From Pseudomonas entomophila L48 (lineage in GTDB: Bacteria; Pseudomonadota; Gammaproteobacteria; Pseudomonadales; Pseudomonadaceae): a DNA stretch of 64,000 bases. Shown piece by piece: positions 7,829-24,359 of the stretch (position 1 is its first letter; the number at the start of each line of letters is the position of its first letter). A program made the translations under genes and the position numbers. The notes below the pieces were generated by a model. That model searched no databases. It was not told where the DNA came from and worked only from the letters and a program-made list of their open reading frames with translations. The stretch covers positions 4,670,501 to 4,734,500 of the forward strand of contig NC_008027.1 of assembly GCF_000026105.1 (NCBI RefSeq), read 5' to 3'.

Positions 7829-9826
7829 ATGAACGACATGGAAATACCCGCCGTGCTGGAAAGCACGTTTGCCCTGGAACAACTCACCCGCATCGCCAAC
7901 GACATGGACGAACATCAGTTCACGCTCCTGTTCAAACCCATCTTTGGCGTCGACGTATCCGAATCGGTCTATCTGGATATTTGGCAGGCACTGCGTGACG
8001 GCATGATCGAAGGGCCTGCCTACGCAGTGGTCGAGCGCAACGAGGCATTTCGCGCCGCCCGTTACGACAGCGAGCAGGACACCCTGCTGGTCAACCGCGA
8101 CGTCATCGAACAGGCCCTGAACGAGCCGAACACCTCGCCTGGGCTGCTATTGGCGTTGATCGGTGGGTTCGGCCAATACCTGGCGGACCAGATCCACTCC
8201 AAGTGCGTCGCCGAAGGTGAAATCGACTCACCGGAACTGGATCTTGAGGATGCCAAGGAAGCCGGCTCGAAATATGCGAGCCTGATGGCATTCCTGGACA
8301 GCTCCCCAACAGACGGCCTAGAGTTCGCCCACTATACCCATGACGCGTTGTCGGCACCGCTGGTCCTGGACCTGAGCGATACGCCGGAGCTCGAGGAATT
8401 CCTTCCCGAAGCCCCTATCACCATCAGGCCACGCTTCGGCGCAGGCGAAGGCGGTCACGGGACGATCGAGCGCGTTCTCGAAGAGGTCGGCTTCGACGAA
8501 ACGGAAATCAAGTCCATCTATTTCGGCAACTGGCTACGCGATCACTCGCAACTGGTCGACCCCAAGCTGGTTCGGGCCGAAGATGCGCCAAGGAACTTCC
8601 CAAACCAGTTTTCACGGAGCGCGCTCACGGCCATCGTCGATATTCTGGCTGCCAAGGAATTCCGCAACCAACAGGACGACGGTGAAGAACAGGGCGACTT
8701 CCAAGTGTCGCCTGAAGTCCTCGGGGTCTATAAGGCCTCCGAGCATATCGACAACCCGACCAACCACGATGAGTCACCTGTGGACCCGACGGAAATCGAT
8801 CCAGACTTTGAGAAGCCGGTGCTACCGGGCACTGAATCGACGCAGGTTTGCCCCAAGACCTCGATGAAGGCGTACATCGACAAACCGGTCGCCCACATGA
8901 GTTCGAAGATCAGGGAAGCAGCCAGAGAGGGCAAGACCGCCGAAGGCATGCGCGCTTTCGGTGAAGCGCTGCATGTGCTCGAAGACTACTTTGCGCACTC
9001 CAACTTCGTGGAGTTGAGCCTGCACAAGCAGGGGCACACCCAGGTGCTGCCGTGGACGACGGAAGTCGAATGCGAACATGGCCTGCCGGTGATCACCGGC
9101 CTGTTCTCCGGAACAGACATTCTCGGCAGCCTGGCCGAGCCGTTGGGCAAGGTACTGTTCCCCGATGAGTATCCCGCCTTCAAGGAGATCACCCCTGGCT
9201 ACCGCAGTACTTCCGAACAGATTCTGCTGATTCTGCTCGGTGAACTGGAAAACCCGACCTGGCTGAAAGCCTTCGAGAAACTCTTGGCATTGCGCGACCG
9301 ATATGCCGACAACCCTCTGTTCCGGTTCGTCCGGCGCGCGACCTGGACCTTGCTGCTGCCGCTGAACCTGGTTCGCTATTACGGCCGCAAACTCTTCCAG
9401 GATCTGTTCCAGTGGCTGGGGGACCGGGTCGGCGAGGAACAGACAAGGTCGGGCATGAACCCCAACACCGATGCACGCGCCGACGCTACTCACTCACAAT
9501 TGTCCAAGGATCACGATTCACATCCGTTCTACGACCTGGCTATCGACATGGCACGTCATGCCGTCAAGCAGGTTGGCGAAGAAATGTTCAGGTTCTGGAA
9601 CGGTGAGGTTGAACACCCACCAGCGGACCTGGCCAGTGGTTTCATCTGCCATCCCTATGACTCAAGCTGGCAGGACAGCCTTGTGGCCGAATGGCTGGAA
9701 AAGCACGAAGACAAGGTCCAGGCGGCCAGTGCCTTCGACAGCCTGAAAGCGATCTACGACAAGCACATCGAAACCCTCCTCGAAAAACTCGAGGCATTGG
9801 AGGTGAATTCGATGCAGACGACCTGA
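7829..9826 (+). CDS. HET-C family protein, putative toxin or phospholipase-like enzyme
   Basis: A 665-residue protein I assign to the HET-C (heterokaryon incompatibility C) family. The diagnostic motifs are YFGNWLRDHSQ at residues 231-241 and ALHVLEDYFAHSNFVEL around residues 380-396, in which His382, Glu385, Asp386, His390 and Asn392 make a metal-site-like pattern recalling helical zinc phospholipase C and P1 nuclease. A further His-rich helix (HPFYDLAIDMARHAVKQ) lies near residue 567. No signal peptide or obvious membrane anchor is seen; the 295-375 part is low in conserved features. The ATG at 7829 follows an AAGGGA ribosome binding site; an upstream ATG at 7787 lacks one. The gene stands alone, is less GC-rich than its neighbours and has no adjacent immunity or secretion gene, which suggests acquisition. 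The toxic role is inferred from fungal HET-C. Confidence 0.75.
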   Translation: MNDMEIPAVLESTFALEQLTRIANDMDEHQFTLLFKPIFGVDVSESVYLDIWQALRDGMIEGPAYAVVERNEAFRAARYDSEQDTLLVNRDVIEQALNEPNTSPGLLLALIGGFGQYLADQIHSKCVAEGEIDSPELDLEDAKEAGSKYASLMAFLDSSPTDGLEFAHYTHDALSAPLVLDLSDTPELEEFLPEAPITIRPRFGAGEGGHGTIERVLEEVGFDETEIKSIYFGNWLRDHSQLVDPKLVRAEDAPRNFPNQFSRSALTAIVDILAAKEFRNQQDDGEEQGDFQVSPEVLGVYKASEHIDNPTNHDESPVDPTEIDPDFEKPVLPGTESTQVCPKTSMKAYIDKPVAHMSSKIREAAREGKTAEGMRAFGEALHVLEDYFAHSNFVELSLHKQGHTQVLPWTTEVECEHGLPVITGLFSGTDILGSLAEPLGKVLFPDEYPAFKEITPGYRSTSEQILLILLGELENPTWLKAFEKLLALRDRYADNPLFRFVRRATWTLLLPLNLVRYYGRKLFQDLFQWLGDRVGEEQTRSGMNPNTDARADATHSQLSKDHDSHPFYDLAIDMARHAVKQVGEEMFRFWNGEVEHPPADLASGFICHPYDSSWQDSLVAEWLEKHEDKVQAASAFDSLKAIYDKHIETLLEKLEALEVNSMQTT

Positions 9827-9844
9827 AGGCCGGGTGCTGAAAAG

Positions 9845-9874
9845 CGACAGGGTGGGCTAATGCCCACCCTGTCG
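9845..9874. terminator. Strong hairpin between HET-C gene and purL unit
   Basis: CGACAGGGTGGGC and GCCCACCCTGTCG pair over 13 bases with a TAAT loop between two convergent genes. There is no T run on either side, so it probably serves as a bidirectional transcription barrier rather than a classical intrinsic terminator. Confidence 0.55.
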
Positions 9875-9900
9875 AGTACTCACCGGGTAACAGAACGCGC

Positions 9901-10212
9901 TCAGAAGGCCAGCAACTGCCAGACCTCATAAGCCGGCGTCTCGTAAGGATGACTTTGCTTGAGCGCGGTAACGACCTCACCAATCAGCTCGTCCGCCACC
10001 ACCAGCTCCACCTTCCACTCCTCGACCACCTCGACCTGACCCGCCTGCCCAATGTACGGCTGGCTGCCGTCCAATGGGCGGAACTGGCCCTGGCCGAGTG
10101 TTTGCCAGGCGCAGTGGTCATAGTCGCCGATGCGTCCGCCGCCAGCGGCGAACACAGCGGCCTTGACCACTTCGACATGGCTGTCGGGGACGAAGAAGGC
10201 GAGCTTGTACAC
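9901..10212 (-). CDS. NIF3/YqfO-type C-terminal domain protein
   Basis: A protein of about 103 residues beginning VYKLAFFVPDSHVEVVKAAV and containing GGGRIGDYDHCAW and QSHPYETPAYEVW. This matches the stand-alone insert domain of the NIF3/YqfO family (a PII-like fold), whose function is unknown. The GTG start at 10212 lies two bases after the purL stop, with GGTG inside the purL tail as a weak ribosome binding site; an ATG at 10275 would overlap purL by about 60 bases and add unrelated residues. The tight spacing implies co-transcription with purL. Confidence 0.75.
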   Translation of the reverse strand: MYKLAFFVPDSHVEVVKAAVFAAGGGRIGDYDHCAWQTLGQGQFRPLDGSQPYIGQAGQVEVVEEWKVELVVADELIGEVVTALKQSHPYETPAYEVWQLLAF

Positions 10213-10214
10213 CC

Positions 10215-14114
<3,900 letters not shown>

Positions 14115-14156
14115 CGTCGGGACAGCCTCAGAAAGGGGTGTGCTTAGAGGCCGTGC

Positions 14157-14162
14157 ATTCTA
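14157..14162 (-). promoter_or_regulatory. Candidate purL -10 box
   Basis: Read on the minus strand this is TAGAAT, 43 bases upstream of the purL start. No good -35 hexamer is visible at 16-18 bases, so the call is tentative. Confidence 0.35.
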
Positions 14163-14252
14163 GCCTAATTCTCAGGCTTTCGGCACCCGCTCTAGCCCAA
14201 TGCTGCCGGGCGGTGGAACCGGACTTCGGGGTCAAAAATTTCCACCTCGTGA

Positions 14253-15851
<1,599 letters not shown>

Positions 15852-15866
15852 CTGCCCCAACACCTT

Positions 15867-15950
15867 GTAGGAGCGGCTTCAGCCGCGATCACCCGCGAGG
15901 CGGGTGCCAGGCACCGCGTTGCCTGCATCGCGGCTGAAGCCGCTCCTACA
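15867..15950. repeat. REP inverted pair (GGCTTCAGCC subtype)
   Basis: GTAGGAGCGGCTTCAGCC and its inverted copy flank a spacer containing ACCCGCGAGGCGGGT. It lies between the convergent ends of mltF and tadA. Confidence 0.9.
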
Positions 15951-15957
15951 GACCTGC

Positions 15958-16437
15958 CTACCCCTTTGCCCGCCGCGCCTTGAAGAACTCGCTCAGGATC
16001 GCCCCACACTCTTGCGCCAGCACACCACCCTCGAACATCACCCGGTGATTGAGAAACCCCTGGCTGAAGAACTGCCCCTGGCTCTGCACGATCCCCGCCT
16101 TGGGCTCCAGTGCCCCGTACACCACCCGCGCCACCCGCGAATGGACGATCAGCCCCGCGCACATGCTGCACGGCTCCAGCGTCACATACAGCGTGCTGCC
16201 CGGCAGCCGGTAGTTGCTGGCGGACTTGGCCGCGGCACGAATCGCTACCATTTCGGCATGGGCGCTGGGGTCGCTGTCGATGATCGGACGGTTGAAGCCC
16301 TGGCCGATCACCTGGCCATGCTGCACCAGCACCGCCCCCACCGGCACCTCGCCCAGGGCCGCGCCTTGCGCCGCCAGCTCGAGGGCCAGGCGCATGAATT
16401 CCTGGTCGCGGCTGCGATCGATGATCTGCGGGCGCAT
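15958..16437 (-). CDS. tadA: tRNA-specific adenosine deaminase
   Basis: TadA (159 residues) converts A34 to inosine in the anticodon of tRNA-Arg. The zinc-dependent deaminase motifs are intact: His60-Ala-Glu62 in SAHAEMVAI and PCSMC with Cys90 and Cys93. Its start overlaps the stop of the multicopper oxidase gene by one base (TGATG), so the two are coupled. The gene ends a few bases from the REP pair. Confidence 0.95.
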   Translation of the reverse strand: MRPQIIDRSRDQEFMRLALELAAQGAALGEVPVGAVLVQHGQVIGQGFNRPIIDSDPSAHAEMVAIRAAAKSASNYRLPGSTLYVTLEPCSMCAGLIVHSRVARVVYGALEPKAGIVQSQGQFFSQGFLNHRVMFEGGVLAQECGAILSEFFKARRAKG

Positions 16438-17819
16438 CAGACCACCGCGATCGCGGCCATCAGGCCGGTTTCCATGTGGTCGATGACATGGCAGTGGAAC
16501 ATCCAGGTGCCCGGGTTATCCGCCACCAGCGCCACTTGGGCGCGCTCGTTCTTGCCCAGCAGGTAGGTGTCGGTGAACCAAGGCTCGACGATCTTGCGGC
16601 GATTGGAGGCGATCACCTTGAAACTCATGCCGTGCAGGTGGATCGGGTGCTGGTATTGGGTCATGTTCTTCAGTTCGAAGATGTAGCTCTTGCCCTTCTG
16701 CAGCGTGGCGATCGGCCGGTCGGCGCAGGTCTTGTCGGTGATGTCCCAGGCTTGGCCGTTGATCTGCCACAGGCTCGGCGGCTTGCCATTCTCGGTGTTG
16801 ACCGAAACCTTGCCGACCCATTCGAAATTGAAGTTGAGCTTCTCGGCGTTCTCAAGGTCCGGCTCGGCCACCGGGTTGGCCGGCAAGGCCTTCGGCCAGT
16901 CGCCCGGTGCCTCGCTGCTGGCCACCGAACGCAGGGTGCCCAGGCGCACGAAACCATCTCGCAGAGAGATCTCTTCGCCCGCCTGGGGAATACGAATCGC
17001 CAGGCAAATACGCATGCCCGGGCCAAGCCAGTACTCGTCGTCCAAGGGGCGCGGCGTGACCGGGTTGCCGTCGAGGGCGTAGATCATCGCCTCGCAGTTG
17101 CCCTTGAGATTGAGCCGGTAGGTCCAGGTGTTGTCCAGGTTCAGCAGGCGCATCCGCACCACTTGCCCTGCCGGCAGCTCGGTCACCGAATCGGCCTGGC
17201 CGTTGATGGTGATCAACCGCCCCGCCGTACCGTTGCGTGCGGCCTCACGGGGCACACTGAAGGGCATCCAGGCACCCTGCTCGTCCACATGCCAGTTCTT
17301 CAGGCTCAACGTGCGTTCGTGATTGAAGCCGGTCGGCTCGCGCTCTTCGACGATCAGCGGGCCGACCAGGCCGCGGCCCAGTTCCTCGGAGCTGCTGACA
17401 TGGGGGTGATACCAATAGCTGCCGGCATCCGGCACCTTGAACTTGTAGTCGAAGTACTCGCCCGGCTTGACCGGCAACTGCGAGACATACGGCACACCGT
17501 CCATTTCCAGCGGCAGGCGGATACCATGCCAGTGGATGGTGGTTTCCACCGGCAGGTGGTTGATGAAACGCACCCGCAGCCAGGTACCCTGACGCACGCG
17601 CAACTCGGTGCCCGGTGCCGACGGGCCGAAAGCCCAAGCCTCGGTCTTGAAGCCCGGCACCAGCTCGACATCCAGCGGTGCGGCGATCAGTTCGTAGTCG
17701 TGCCCGGCGTTGTCGTCCTCGACCTTGCCCAGCCAGTAGCGTGCCGCGCCTCCGGCGCCCAGGCCTACCACCACAAGGCCGGTCAAGCCCTTGAGCATTT
17801 GTCGACGGGAAAAGGACAT
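16437..17819 (-). CDS. Periplasmic multicopper oxidase with Tat signal
   Basis: A 460-residue multicopper oxidase. The N terminus SRRQMLKGLTGLVVVGLG is a twin-arginine signal. Copper ligands are visible in TIHWHGIRL, SYWYHPHVSS, HPIHLHGMSFKV and HCHVIDHMETGLM, giving the type 1, 2 and 3 sites across three cupredoxin domains. Such enzymes oxidise metals (Cu(I), Mn, Fe) or phenols with O2; the substrate cannot be read from sequence, and the lack of a Met-rich insert argues against a CueO-like cuprous oxidase. It is upstream of and coupled to tadA, a conserved Pseudomonas arrangement as I recall. Confidence 0.9.
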   Translation of the reverse strand: MSFSRRQMLKGLTGLVVVGLGAGGAARYWLGKVEDDNAGHDYELIAAPLDVELVPGFKTEAWAFGPSAPGTELRVRQGTWLRVRFINHLPVETTIHWHGIRLPLEMDGVPYVSQLPVKPGEYFDYKFKVPDAGSYWYHPHVSSSEELGRGLVGPLIVEEREPTGFNHERTLSLKNWHVDEQGAWMPFSVPREAARNGTAGRLITINGQADSVTELPAGQVVRMRLLNLDNTWTYRLNLKGNCEAMIYALDGNPVTPRPLDDEYWLGPGMRICLAIRIPQAGEEISLRDGFVRLGTLRSVASSEAPGDWPKALPANPVAEPDLENAEKLNFNFEWVGKVSVNTENGKPPSLWQINGQAWDITDKTCADRPIATLQKGKSYIFELKNMTQYQHPIHLHGMSFKVIASNRRKIVEPWFTDTYLLGKNERAQVALVADNPGTWMFHCHVIDHMETGLMAAIAVV

Positions 17820-18015
17820 CGGTGCGGGTACCTCGTTTCTGCGCGATCAGCCTGCCGGCAGGGCCGGCGATGAAGGGCGAATACGATACACCTGCATTTG
17901 CGAAATATTAAGTGAAAGCCACCAAAACCCGGCCGCCAGCCAAGCAATATGTAACGCCTGCCGGCCTCTCGACCGCTTGAGACTGATGGTCATCCTCCTG
18001 CATTGGAAACGCGTG

Positions 18016-20976
18016 ATGCCCATCATTACCCACACCTCCAGCGATCGGCAAACCCTGCTGACAATCGCCGGGCAACTCACTGAAGACTGTCCGGACATGC
18101 GCGAGATGGCTCGTAAAGTCGCGCAACAGGTCCTCGACCGCAATGGCCTGAAAGCGCTCGACCCCGACAGTGTGTACCTGCACCGCTTCAATACCGCCGT
18201 AAGCAGCCCCAGGACCTTCAACGGCTGGCAGCACTTCGATCAACCTTACGAATCCCTGACTCTGCCACAATTGGTAATGCACCGTTTCGATGTCCATGAT
18301 CAGGACAACGCCGACTTGCTCAGCTATCTGGTGGGTTTCTACAGCGATGGGCCAGGCAAGGACGTCTACGATGAACACAATGAAGTACGGCTCGATGCCA
18401 AGGATGTGCTGGAAGACTTCTGGAATATTGACTTCGCCGCTGATTTCAAGCGGCGGCTGGACACCTTCTGGACGAACCATTCGGAAAACTTCCGCACGCT
18501 GGCCAAGGCCAACTTCCTGAGCAAAATACTGGAAGCCTGCGCCCATGACCCCGACTCAGCGCTCGCCCGCCAGTGCAGTGACATCGTGCGGGCACTGACG
18601 GGCGCAATGCCCTGGCCGCCATCAGCGCAAGCGTTGCACCAACGGACGCTGCCGGGTGACGACGTGCGCGTATGCACGTTCGATATCGGCGGCCATGTGG
18701 CGACGGATATCCTTCGCCTGCAGATGCAAGACGGTAGCCAGGTCATTTACCTACCTGGAGACGTCGAAGGCCTGTATTACTTTCAGGATGTGCAGACACT
18801 ATTCCTGTGGGTGCTCAACCACTGCAATCATGCCGATAACCGGGCACGCTTCGTGGCGCACTTTTCGTTGAACGATCGCGACGAGGGCGACAGCCAGGTC
18901 GGGTTGAATCACATGATCGACCTGCTTTACCACGGCTGGGGCAGGCAGGATTACTCCGGTCTCAATATCCTGGACCAGCAGATCGACGAAGACGCCTTCG
19001 ACTGGCTGCGCAGCAAAGCTCACCAGCGGATGCTTGATGATGCTCACTTCGTCCTGCGCTCCAACGCCGACCTGCGCAAACAGCTATGGATCGGTTACTT
19101 GAAGGCCGGCCTGCAAGTGTTCGGCCCCATGGCAGCGGTGGACTGGCCGGTGGCCTTGGCGCTGGTGGGTGCCGGCATCGCCGAAACAGGCTTGAACATC
19201 GACCAGGCAATTACCGGGCACACGACCCGCGAACGCAAGGCAGGCATTACGGGCGCGATTTTCGCCGCCATCGAAACCCTGTTCAATGCGACCTTTCTGC
19301 TCAGCGTTCCCGGCAAACCCCTTGCCGAGCTGGGTGAGGCCGGTGAAGCAGACGGGGCTTCGGGTATCGGGGAGCGCCCAATCGAGGCAAAGGAGCCCAG
19401 CGGTTCGGGCGATAACGAAATTGAAGGTGAGACAACCACAAGCGTGGCGGATGCCATCCGAACCTGGGTGCCCGGCCCCTTCCAACCAGCGCAGAGCTGG
19501 GAGCTGCTGCACCCTTTCGAAACCAATGTAGTGCTCAGCGGCGAGCCAGGGACAGGCGCCCTTGAAGGGATCTACACGCAAGGCAGGCAATTCTACGCAC
19601 TGGTTGAAGATATGCCTTACCAAGTGCGTTTTGTTTCAGAACTGAAAATCTGGACCATCGTCGACCCCGACAACCCGTTCTCCTTTTACAAGAACCAACC
19701 AATCCGCCTGGATGCAGAGGGACAATGGCAACCCGTGGATCGCCCTGACCTCAAAGGGGGCATGCTCGCACGCCTGAAAGCCTGGGGCCACTCGTCAACG
19801 TCTGCGAACCCACCTGCACTTGCAGACACACCTTATGATGTCCCCGCCAACCTGCGCCCTTCACTCACGGATGTTTCAGAGCATGAGATAACGGGTGCTC
19901 GGGAACGACTGGATGCACCAGATCGCAGCGCCGCCATCAAGCGCTTCCGCCAACTGCGTGATCAGTTGGCGACAGACGCCAATGACTTCATGAACACGGT
20001 GCAGCCTCCCGCACGCCCGCAGATACCTGAGATCCCTCCCAGCGCCGCCTCCAACAGGGTGCTGCAAAGTATCTACGAGAACAGCAACGGCTTGGTGATA
20101 GGAGAGGCGCATAGTGGCCTTGGCAGCAAGCGACTACTGATCGACAACATGCGCCTGCTGCGCAAGTTGAAGGTCAGGACACTGTACATGGAGCACTACA
20201 CGACCGACTTCCAGCAAGCGGACCTGGACGCATTCAATCGCAGCGGCGTGATGCCCAAAGCTCTGGATAACTACGTCGCGGAGCAGGATCTCGGGCACGG
20301 CACTGACCCGGCTGGCCGCTACACCTTCCGCCGGGTAATGCTTGAGGCGCAGAAGAACGGCGTACGCATCCAAGCCATCGACTGCATGGCAAGCTATCGC
20401 CAGGCTTGGGCGAACCCGGTTGCCGATGGGACACGCCAGCAGATGATGAACTTCTATGCGCACCTGATCATCGAGGCCGACCAGGCTGCACGAGGTCCGG
20501 GAAAATGGGTTGCACTGGTGGGCAGCAGCCATGCCAACAACTTCCATGGCGTTACCGGTTTGGCTGAAACGGAAGGCGCGATCGGCCTGCGTGTCGAAGA
20601 CGGTCCGATCGACGGAGTCGACACCTACAGCGTCGACCCAGGCAGGGATGCCATGGACCCGAAGGGTAAAGTCCGACACCTGCAAAGCGATCTGCTCCTG
20701 CGTGCCGCAGTGCTGCCCGCCCGCTCGACGCCCCCCGACTTCAACAGCATGCTGGTCAAGCCTGGCGACTACACCATCGAACGGGTCAATGGCGAGGAGT
20801 ACGTGATCAACCGCAGCCATAATTCCACCCTGCGACGTACCTTGATCAACCGAGACGGGCGCTACTACTACATCGAACGCCCTGACTGGCCAGACGTGCA
20901 TGAGCGTCGCTTCGAACACCTTGCCGACCTGCATACCCGCCTGAGCCTGCGCGGCATGCGCTACATCAGCCGTTGA
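18016..20976 (+). CDS. Large toxin-like protein: DUF6543-type N terminus and Tiki/PMT-C2-like C terminus
   Basis: A 986-residue protein with no signal peptide. Residues about 1-340 resemble the DUF6543 dermonecrotic-toxin-associated domain (segment VIYLPGDVEGLYYFQD and the ARFVAHFSLNDR region). Hydrophobic helices at about 358-425 could insert into a membrane. Residues about 680-870 look like the Tiki/TraB/EreA/ChaN superfamily that includes the C2 domain of Pasteurella multocida toxin: GEAH at 696-699, MEH at 725-727, AIDC at about 787-790 and GSSH at 836-839 supply the conserved Glu and His residues. The ATG at 18016 follows GGAAA by six bases; an ATG at 17986 is possible. Lower GC than its housekeeping neighbours and no visible immunity partner suggest an acquired effector. 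Family assignment is by eye. Confidence 0.7.
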   Translation: MPIITHTSSDRQTLLTIAGQLTEDCPDMREMARKVAQQVLDRNGLKALDPDSVYLHRFNTAVSSPRTFNGWQHFDQPYESLTLPQLVMHRFDVHDQDNADLLSYLVGFYSDGPGKDVYDEHNEVRLDAKDVLEDFWNIDFAADFKRRLDTFWTNHSENFRTLAKANFLSKILEACAHDPDSALARQCSDIVRALTGAMPWPPSAQALHQRTLPGDDVRVCTFDIGGHVATDILRLQMQDGSQVIYLPGDVEGLYYFQDVQTLFLWVLNHCNHADNRARFVAHFSLNDRDEGDSQVGLNHMIDLLYHGWGRQDYSGLNILDQQIDEDAFDWLRSKAHQRMLDDAHFVLRSNADLRKQLWIGYLKAGLQVFGPMAAVDWPVALALVGAGIAETGLNIDQAITGHTTRERKAGITGAIFAAIETLFNATFLLSVPGKPLAELGEAGEADGASGIGERPIEAKEPSGSGDNEIEGETTTSVADAIRTWVPGPFQPAQSWELLHPFETNVVLSGEPGTGALEGIYTQGRQFYALVEDMPYQVRFVSELKIWTIVDPDNPFSFYKNQPIRLDAEGQWQPVDRPDLKGGMLARLKAWGHSSTSANPPALADTPYDVPANLRPSLTDVSEHEITGARERLDAPDRSAAIKRFRQLRDQLATDANDFMNTVQPPARPQIPEIPPSAASNRVLQSIYENSNGLVIGEAHSGLGSKRLLIDNMRLLRKLKVRTLYMEHYTTDFQQADLDAFNRSGVMPKALDNYVAEQDLGHGTDPAGRYTFRRVMLEAQKNGVRIQAIDCMASYRQAWANPVADGTRQQMMNFYAHLIIEADQAARGPGKWVALVGSSHANNFHGVTGLAETEGAIGLRVEDGPIDGVDTYSVDPGRDAMDPKGKVRHLQSDLLLRAAVLPARSTPPDFNSMLVKPGDYTIERVNGEEYVINRSHNSTLRRTLINRDGRYYYIERPDWPDVHERRFEHLADLHTRLSLRGMRYISR

Positions 20977-20992
20977 GCTGAGCGCAGATACG

Positions 20993-21018
20993 ACAAGGGC
21001 GCCTTGCGGCGCCCTTGT
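20993..21018. terminator. Hairpin between the toxin-like gene and guaA
   Basis: ACAAGGGCGCC and GGCGCCCTTGT pair over 11 bases around TTGC, between two convergent genes. No T tract follows on either strand, so it is probably a bidirectional barrier. Confidence 0.55.
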
Positions 21019-21026
21019 GGCTCAAC

Positions 21027-22604
21027 TCATTCCCACTCGATAGTGGCCGGCGGCTTGCTCGACACGTCGTAGGTGACGCGGGAGATGCCGTCGATTTCGT
21101 TGATGATACGGCCGCTGACGGTTTCCAGCAGCTCGTACGGCAGGTGCGCCCAGCGCGCGGTCATGAAGTCCACGGTCTCGACGGCACGCAGGGCCACGAC
21201 CCAGGCGTAGCGACGGCCGTCGCCGACGACGCCGACCGACTTGACCGGCTGGAACACCACGAACGCCTGGCTGGTCTTGTGGTACCAGTCGGCCTTGCGC
21301 AGCTCTTCGATGAAGATGTGGTCGGCGCGACGCAGGATATCGGCGTACTCTTTCTTCACTTCACCCAGGATGCGCACCCCCAGGCCCGGGCCCGGGAACG
21401 GGTGGCGGTAGACCATGTCGTACGGCAGGCCCAGCTCCAGGCCGATCTTGCGCACTTCGTCCTTGAACAGTTCGCGCAACGGCTCGACCAGCTTGAGGTT
21501 CATCTCCTCCGGCAGGCCACCGACGTTGTGGTGCGACTTGATCACGTGGGCCTTGCCGCTCTTGGCGCCGGCCGACTCGATCACGTCAGGGTAGATGGTG
21601 CCTTGGGCGAGGAACTGGATGTTCTCCAGCTTGCTGGCTTCGGCATCGAACACGTCGATGAAGGTGCGGCCGATGATCTTGCGCTTCTTCTCAGGGTCCG
21701 CTTCGCCTTCCAGGTTGTCGAGGAACTGCTTTTCAGCGTCGGCGCGGATCACCTTGACGCCCATGTTCTCCTTGAACATGGCCATCACCTGGTCACCTTC
21801 GTGCAGGCGCAGCAGGCCGTTGTCAACGAACACGCAGGTCAGCTGGTCGCCGATGGCGCGGTGCAGCAGCGCGGCAACCACCGAGCTGTCAACGCCGCCG
21901 GACAGGCCCAGCAGGACGTTGGCCGAACCAACCTGTGCGCGTACCTGGGCGATGGCGTCTTCGACGATGTTCGAAGCCGTCCACAGGGCTTCACAGCCGC
22001 AGATGTCCTGGACGAAGCGCGACAGGATGCGACCGCCCTGCTTGGTGTGGGTCACTTCCGGGTGGAACTGCACGCCGTAGTAGCCCAGGGCATCGTCGTA
22101 CATGCCGGCGATCGGGCAGCTCGGGGTGCTGGCCAGCACGCTGAAGTTGCCTGGCATCTGGGTGACCTTGTCGCCGTGGCTCATCCACACGTCCAGGCCC
22201 AGCACGCCGTCATCGTCGACGTGGTCTTCGATGCCGTCGAGCAGGCGGCTCTTGCCGACCACGTCGACGCGGGCGTAGCCGAACTCGCGCAGGTCGGAAC
22301 CTTCGACCTTGCCGCCCATCTGCTCGGCCATGGTCTGCATGCCGTAGCAGATGCCCAGCACCGGGACCTTCAGGTCGAACACGGCCTGCGGGGCGCGTGG
22401 GCTGTTGGCTTCGTGGACCGACTCGGGGCCACCGGCCAGGATGATGCCGCGCGGGTTGAATTCGCGGATCGCTTCATCGTCCATGTCGAACGGGTGCAGC
22501 TCGCAGTACACACCGATTTCGCGCACGCGGCGGGCGATCAGCTGGGTGTACTGGGAACCGAAATCGAGGATCAGGATGCGGTGAGCGTGAATGTCGAGGG
22601 CCAT
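21027..22604 (-). CDS. guaA: GMP synthase (glutamine-hydrolysing)
   Basis: GuaA (525 residues) aminates XMP to GMP. It has an N-terminal class-I glutaminase domain with the nucleophile in [15 protein letters not shown] (about residue 86), the ATP-pyrophosphatase P-loop [14 protein letters not shown] near 235, and the dimerisation end that closes with KPPATIEWE. It lies 75 bases downstream of guaB in the usual guaBA order, with a palindrome in the gap. Confidence 0.98.
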   Translation of the reverse strand: MALDIHAHRILILDFGSQYTQLIARRVREIGVYCELHPFDMDDEAIREFNPRGIILAGGPESVHEANSPRAPQAVFDLKVPVLGICYGMQTMAEQMGGKVEGSDLREFGYARVDVVGKSRLLDGIEDHVDDDGVLGLDVWMSHGDKVTQMPGNFSVLASTPSCPIAGMYDDALGYYGVQFHPEVTHTKQGGRILSRFVQDICGCEALWTASNIVEDAIAQVRAQVGSANVLLGLSGGVDSSVVAALLHRAIGDQLTCVFVDNGLLRLHEGDQVMAMFKENMGVKVIRADAEKQFLDNLEGEADPEKKRKIIGRTFIDVFDAEASKLENIQFLAQGTIYPDVIESAGAKSGKAHVIKSHHNVGGLPEEMNLKLVEPLRELFKDEVRKIGLELGLPYDMVYRHPFPGPGLGVRILGEVKKEYADILRRADHIFIEELRKADWYHKTSQAFVVFQPVKSVGVVGDGRRYAWVVALRAVETVDFMTARWAHLPYELLETVSGRIINEIDGISRVTYDVSSKPPATIEWE

Positions 22605-22638
22605 GACTCAATCTCGTCAGTGGAAATCGGAAACGACA

Positions 22639-22660
22639 CGGGGCTGTCATGACAGCCCCG
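22639..22660. repeat. Perfect palindrome between guaB and guaA
   Basis: CGGGGCTGTCATGACAGCCCCG is an uninterrupted 22-base palindrome centred at 22649.5, between the guaB stop and the guaA start. It could act as an intercistronic hairpin that sets the guaB:guaA transcript ratio, or as a protein site; no T tract follows. Confidence 0.6.
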
Positions 22661-22679
22661 CTTGCTATTGCTTGAAGCC

Positions 22680-24349
<1,670 letters not shown>

Positions 24350-24359
24350 CGAACCACCC

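Noticed and set aside
15867..15950. REP palindromes as CRISPR repeats or tRNA-like structures
   Set aside because: They occur as inverted pairs, not as regularly spaced direct repeats, and show no tRNA arms or anticodon.
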